This document shows, one piece after another, positions 61,201 through 64,000 of a stretch of DNA of 64,000 nucleotides. Under the pieces are notes generated by a model. The model saw only the letters and a list, made by a program, of their open reading frames with translations. It did not search any database and was not told the origin of the DNA. A program made the translations under genes and the position numbers. Source of the DNA: Pseudomonas sp. Au-Pse12. Its GTDB lineage: Bacteria; Pseudomonadota; Gammaproteobacteria; Pseudomonadales; Pseudomonadaceae. Each line of letters starts with the position of its first letter. The stretch's first letter is position 1. The stretch is taken from the NCBI RefSeq assembly GCF_021341665.1, contig NZ_JAJTTH010000001.1, positions 992,001-1,056,000 on the forward strand, in the 5' to 3' direction.

Positions 61201-63119
61201 AAGGCGTCCTGCAGCGTGTCGTTGAGCTGCTGGATGTCCAGGTCCAGGCCTTCGGCGGCGGTGAAGGCGAAGTCGTGGATCCAGAACTCGCGGCCGTTGT
61301 TATGGCGCAGGCGGTACGGGAACTCGCCGAGCACGCGCAGGCCGAGGTTTTCCAGGATCGGCAGCACGTCGGACAGCGCCAGCGGGGTGTCGGCGTGGTA
61401 CAGCTTGCAGTGCAGCTCGCGCTGACCGGACACCTGGCCCAGCGGCTGGTAGAAGCTCATCACCAGCGGGTTGGTGTCGCTCAGGCTCAGCAGGTGCTGC
61501 ATGTCCACCACCGCCGAATGGGCGGCGAAACGCTCGCGGTAGCCGGCCGGGAAGCCTTTCGGGAAGTCCGCCAGCACGTTGGTGCCGTGGGCTTCGCCGA
61601 AGCTTTCCACCACCAGGCTGGCGTAGTCGTCCTGCCAGCTGCGGCAGGCCTGTACCACTTCTTTTTCCAGCAGCAGCGGGTCGATGTCGATGCGCTGTTT
61701 CGGGTCCACTCGCAGGATCAACTGCACGCGGGCCAGCACCGACTCGGAGAAGAAGGTCCAGAACTCGCAGTCGGTGGCCTGCAGGCGATCCATCAGCACT
61801 TGCTGGATCTTCTGCCGCACTTCGGTGGAATAGATGTCGCGCGGCACATAGGCCAGGCAGTAGCAGAAGCGGCCGTACGGGTCCTTGCGCAGGAACACGC
61901 GGATCTTGTTGCGTTCCTGGATCTGCACGATCGACATCACGGTGCTGAACAGCTCGTCCACCGGGGTCTGGAACAGGTCATCGCGGGGCAGCACTTCCAG
62001 GACCTGGGCCAGTTCCTTGCCCAGGTGCGCCTTGGCCTGGAAGCCCGAGCGCTGCTCGATGACTTCGACCTTGCGGCGGATGTAGGGAATCACTCGCACG
62101 CTCTCGCCATACACCGAGGAGGTGTAGAGGCCCATGAAGCGGCATTCCTTGAGCACCTTGCCGTCGGCGTCGATCTGACGGATCGAGACGAAGTCCGGGT
62201 AGGCCGGACGGTGCACGCGGCTTGGGTGCGCGGCCTTGGCGAACGACAGCGGCGTCGGTTCGCGCAGGTAGTTGACGGCGTAGTCTTCGATGCGCAGGTC
62301 TTCGGCGGTCAGGCCGGCGCGCAGCAGTTTGGCCAGGCCGAGGAAGGAGCTCGGGTCATAGTCGATATGCCCGCCATCCTGGTCGGCGCCAACCACGAAT
62401 TCTTCATAACCGAGGAAGGTGAAGTGGTTGCCCACCAGCCATTCGAGGAAGCTCTTGATCTCGGTCTTTTCTTCGGCGGCGATCGGGAACTGGCTGTTGT
62501 CGATGCTTTCGATCAGCTCCTGGACCTTGGCCTTCATCGGTTCGAAGTCGGCCACGGCGACCCGCACCTCACCCAGCACCTGCTCCAGTTCCTTGCCCAG
62601 CACGCTGAGTTCGGCGGTGTTGGCGCAGCGGTCGATCTCCAGGTACATCAGCGATTCTTGCTGGATGCCTTCGCCCTGGGTGCCCTTGGGCAGGATTTCC
62701 AGCAGCTCGCCCTTGCTGCCACGGCGTACGCTGAGCACGGTGGTCTGCAGGGTATGGATGCTGTAGCCGCGACGGTTGAGCTCGGTGCGCACCGAGTCCA
62801 CCAGGAACGGCAGGTCGTGGTGCAGCACTTCCACTGCGGTGTGGGTCGACTGCCAGCCATGGCGTTCGTAATCGGGGTTGTAGACGCGAACCTGCGGTTG
62901 CCCGTGGTCGAAGCGCTCAAGCAGGCGCCAGGCAGAAAGGGTGCAGCCCGCCAGGTCGGACATGCGACGCTGGGTGAGTTCGTCCAGGGAAATGATGCCG
63001 AAGAATTGTTCAGCGAACAGCGCCACTTGTGGCAGTGCCTGTTCACTGATGTGCTGCGCCAGTGCCGCTTGCAGTTGGTGCTGGAAGTCGGCTTTGCTGG
63101 CTGCGGTGAAGAACGCCAT
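58260..63119 (-). CDS. gdhB: NAD-specific glutamate dehydrogenase, large type (GdhB)
   Basis: 1619 residues, the length of the P. aeruginosa large NAD-GDH. ATG 63119 ([13 protein letters not shown]) is preceded by GGAG. N-terminal ACT-like regulatory domains cover roughly the first 600 residues ([22 protein letters not shown]). The catalytic part contains [40 protein letters not shown] with the active-site lysine region. The nucleotide-binding half holds [17 protein letters not shown] (dinucleotide fold GxGxxxGxxxG) and [16 protein letters not shown]. It catalyses NAD-linked glutamate to 2-oxoglutarate plus ammonium and is mainly catabolic. Monocistronic, with its own terminator. Confidence 0.95.
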   Translation of the reverse strand: [1619 protein letters not shown]

Positions 63120-63673
63120 CTGTGGTACTCCGCTTGGGCTTGTTATTGATGGAAGCGTCGCGTGCAAACCCCTTGCGGGGCGGTGTTGCATCCTGCTCCT
63201 GGTCTCGGGCAGAGGTAGCAGGATGACAGGTGGGTGAAGCTGGACGAGACGCACAGGTCACATTCACCTTCCGGGGATGGGCATCTGCAAAAACGACTGA
63301 CGCTGGCATGCCGCGCAATGCCTTTACAGGTGACCATCGCAAATCAGATACAACCTATTGCACTTGAGAACAAAATGTCCGCTGCGCAGCTTAACGAGTG
63401 AAACGCGACAGCTGCTTGCGATGCTGCGACATATTCGGTCAACGGCACGCAACCGGGCGGTCATGCCCTGAACAACACTAGCAGGCAGCGGGGAAAAACC
63501 AGGGGTTTTCCCCGGTTTCAGGGTACTTGCGTACCAAAAACGACTGCCGGACCCGATGCGTTCACGACCTGTTCTCAGACAGACAGGCCAGCAGAAATTC
63601 CCCCGGGCTGGCAGAATTGCTTCTTTTTTTGCACCGCCCGGCCGCTGCCGGCCCCAGCCCCAGGAATGCCCCC
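63120..63673. other. Intergenic region between gdhB and the last gene
   Basis: About 550 bases holding the divergent promoter regions. A hairpin GGGGAAAA/TTTTCCCC lies at 63490-63513 with unpaired A/C/G between, without a following T-run, so its role is unclear. I see no gene or RNA with support. Confidence 0.4.
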
Positions 63674-64000
63674 ATGCTGATGACCACCGCCCACCTGATC
63701 GCCAACCCCTGCGACGACGAAGAAGACAACATGGCCATGCTCTGCTGCCACAGCAGCCAGGGCGAGATGTTCCTGATGAGCCGCTACCCGGACGAGGACG
63801 AGCTGGAAATCACCCTCGACGGCGAGCCCTCGACCCTCGATGGCGTCAAGGTCACCCTGAGCCCCACCACCCTGCTGATCGAAATCGCCGCGGCCGACGC
63901 CGACGCCCTGAACGGCTCCGACCACCTGGAAATCCGCCACAGCACCACGGCCTCGGACCTGGCCGAAGTGGAACTGACCCTGCAGAACATCCTCAAGGGC
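63674..64000 (+). CDS. Acidic unknown protein, 3' end outside the window
   Basis: ATG 63674 with AGGAA about 7 bases upstream; 109 codons are open to the window edge. The sequence is strongly acidic (NPCDDEEDNMAMLCCHSSQGEMFLMSRYPDEDELEITLDGEP), with a CC pair at 23-24 and no signal or membrane segment. It resembles conserved Pseudomonas proteins of unknown function by general feel only. Codon use is typical of the genome. Confidence 0.65.
   Translation, partial: MLMTTAHLIANPCDDEEDNMAMLCCHSSQGEMFLMSRYPDEDELEITLDGEPSTLDGVKVTLSPTTLLIEIAAADADALNGSDHLEIRHSTTASDLAEVELTLQNILKG

Noticed and set aside
58179..63149. 1656-residue open frame opposite gdhB
   Set aside because: Mirror frame of a GC-rich gene; its sequence is low-complexity (His/Gln/Val/Gly-rich) and matches no protein pattern, while the minus strand encodes an unmistakable NAD-GDH.

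Overview
The window reads as chromosome of a Pseudomonas, most likely of the P. fluorescens group (protegens/chlororaphis-like). The grounds are high GC, a complete hxc type II secretion locus with vreAIR, DING and pdtA genes in the order I remember for P. aeruginosa, a large-type NAD-glutamate dehydrogenase, and Pseudomonas REP/REPIN repeats. Species is inference.

Layout. (1) 1-6.8 kb: end of an unknown gene, a ModE-type regulator, and a divergent five-gene operon: YqcI/YcgG heme N-oxygenase-like protein, membrane di-iron desaturase, cystathionine-gamma-synthase-fold PLP enzyme, argininosuccinate-synthase-like ligase, and EamA exporter. The gap between regulator and operon carries two 24-bp palindromes with the architecture of ModE boxes. 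The desaturase plus PLP pairing recalls the last two steps of rhizobitoxine synthesis, so I propose an oxyvinylglycine-type antimetabolite cluster under ModE control. This is the most novel item here. (2) 6.8-10.7 kb: TonB-dependent receptor, a small HTH regulator with its likely operator, and small unknown genes. (3) 10.8-15.6 kb: operon of an FGGY kinase, a GlpD-like flavoprotein and an alkyl-DHAP-synthase-like flavoprotein. (4) 15.7-19.8 kb: tRNA-Gln, a LysR regulator divergent from an MFS transporter, and two small immunity-like genes. (5) 20.1-24.9 kb: type VI secretion island with VgrG, a two-domain (M23-like plus GH19-like) cell-wall effector and a secreted immunity candidate. The last two genes are much more AT-rich than their surroundings.

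(6) 25.3-55.0 kb: a PdtA-like giant TPS exoprotein, two DING/PstS-like phosphate-binding secreted proteins, the Hxc type II secretion machine (hxcSRQZYXT, V, P, UW) and the VreA-VreI-VreR surface-signalling system. In P. aeruginosa these parts respond to phosphate starvation: Hxc exports the DING-type phosphatase, and VreI drives expression of the region. A block of nested inverted and tandem repeats of about 1 kb separates hxcQ from hxcR. No TpsB partner for PdtA lies in the window.

(7) 55-64 kb: a small secreted protein, an ArnT-like membrane glycosyltransferase, a META/DUF4377-like lipoprotein, a strong bidirectional terminator, gdhB, and the 5' part of an acidic unknown protein that runs off the end.

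Many long open frames opposite real genes are GC-rich shadows and are omitted. Protein families were assigned by reading motifs, with no database search.
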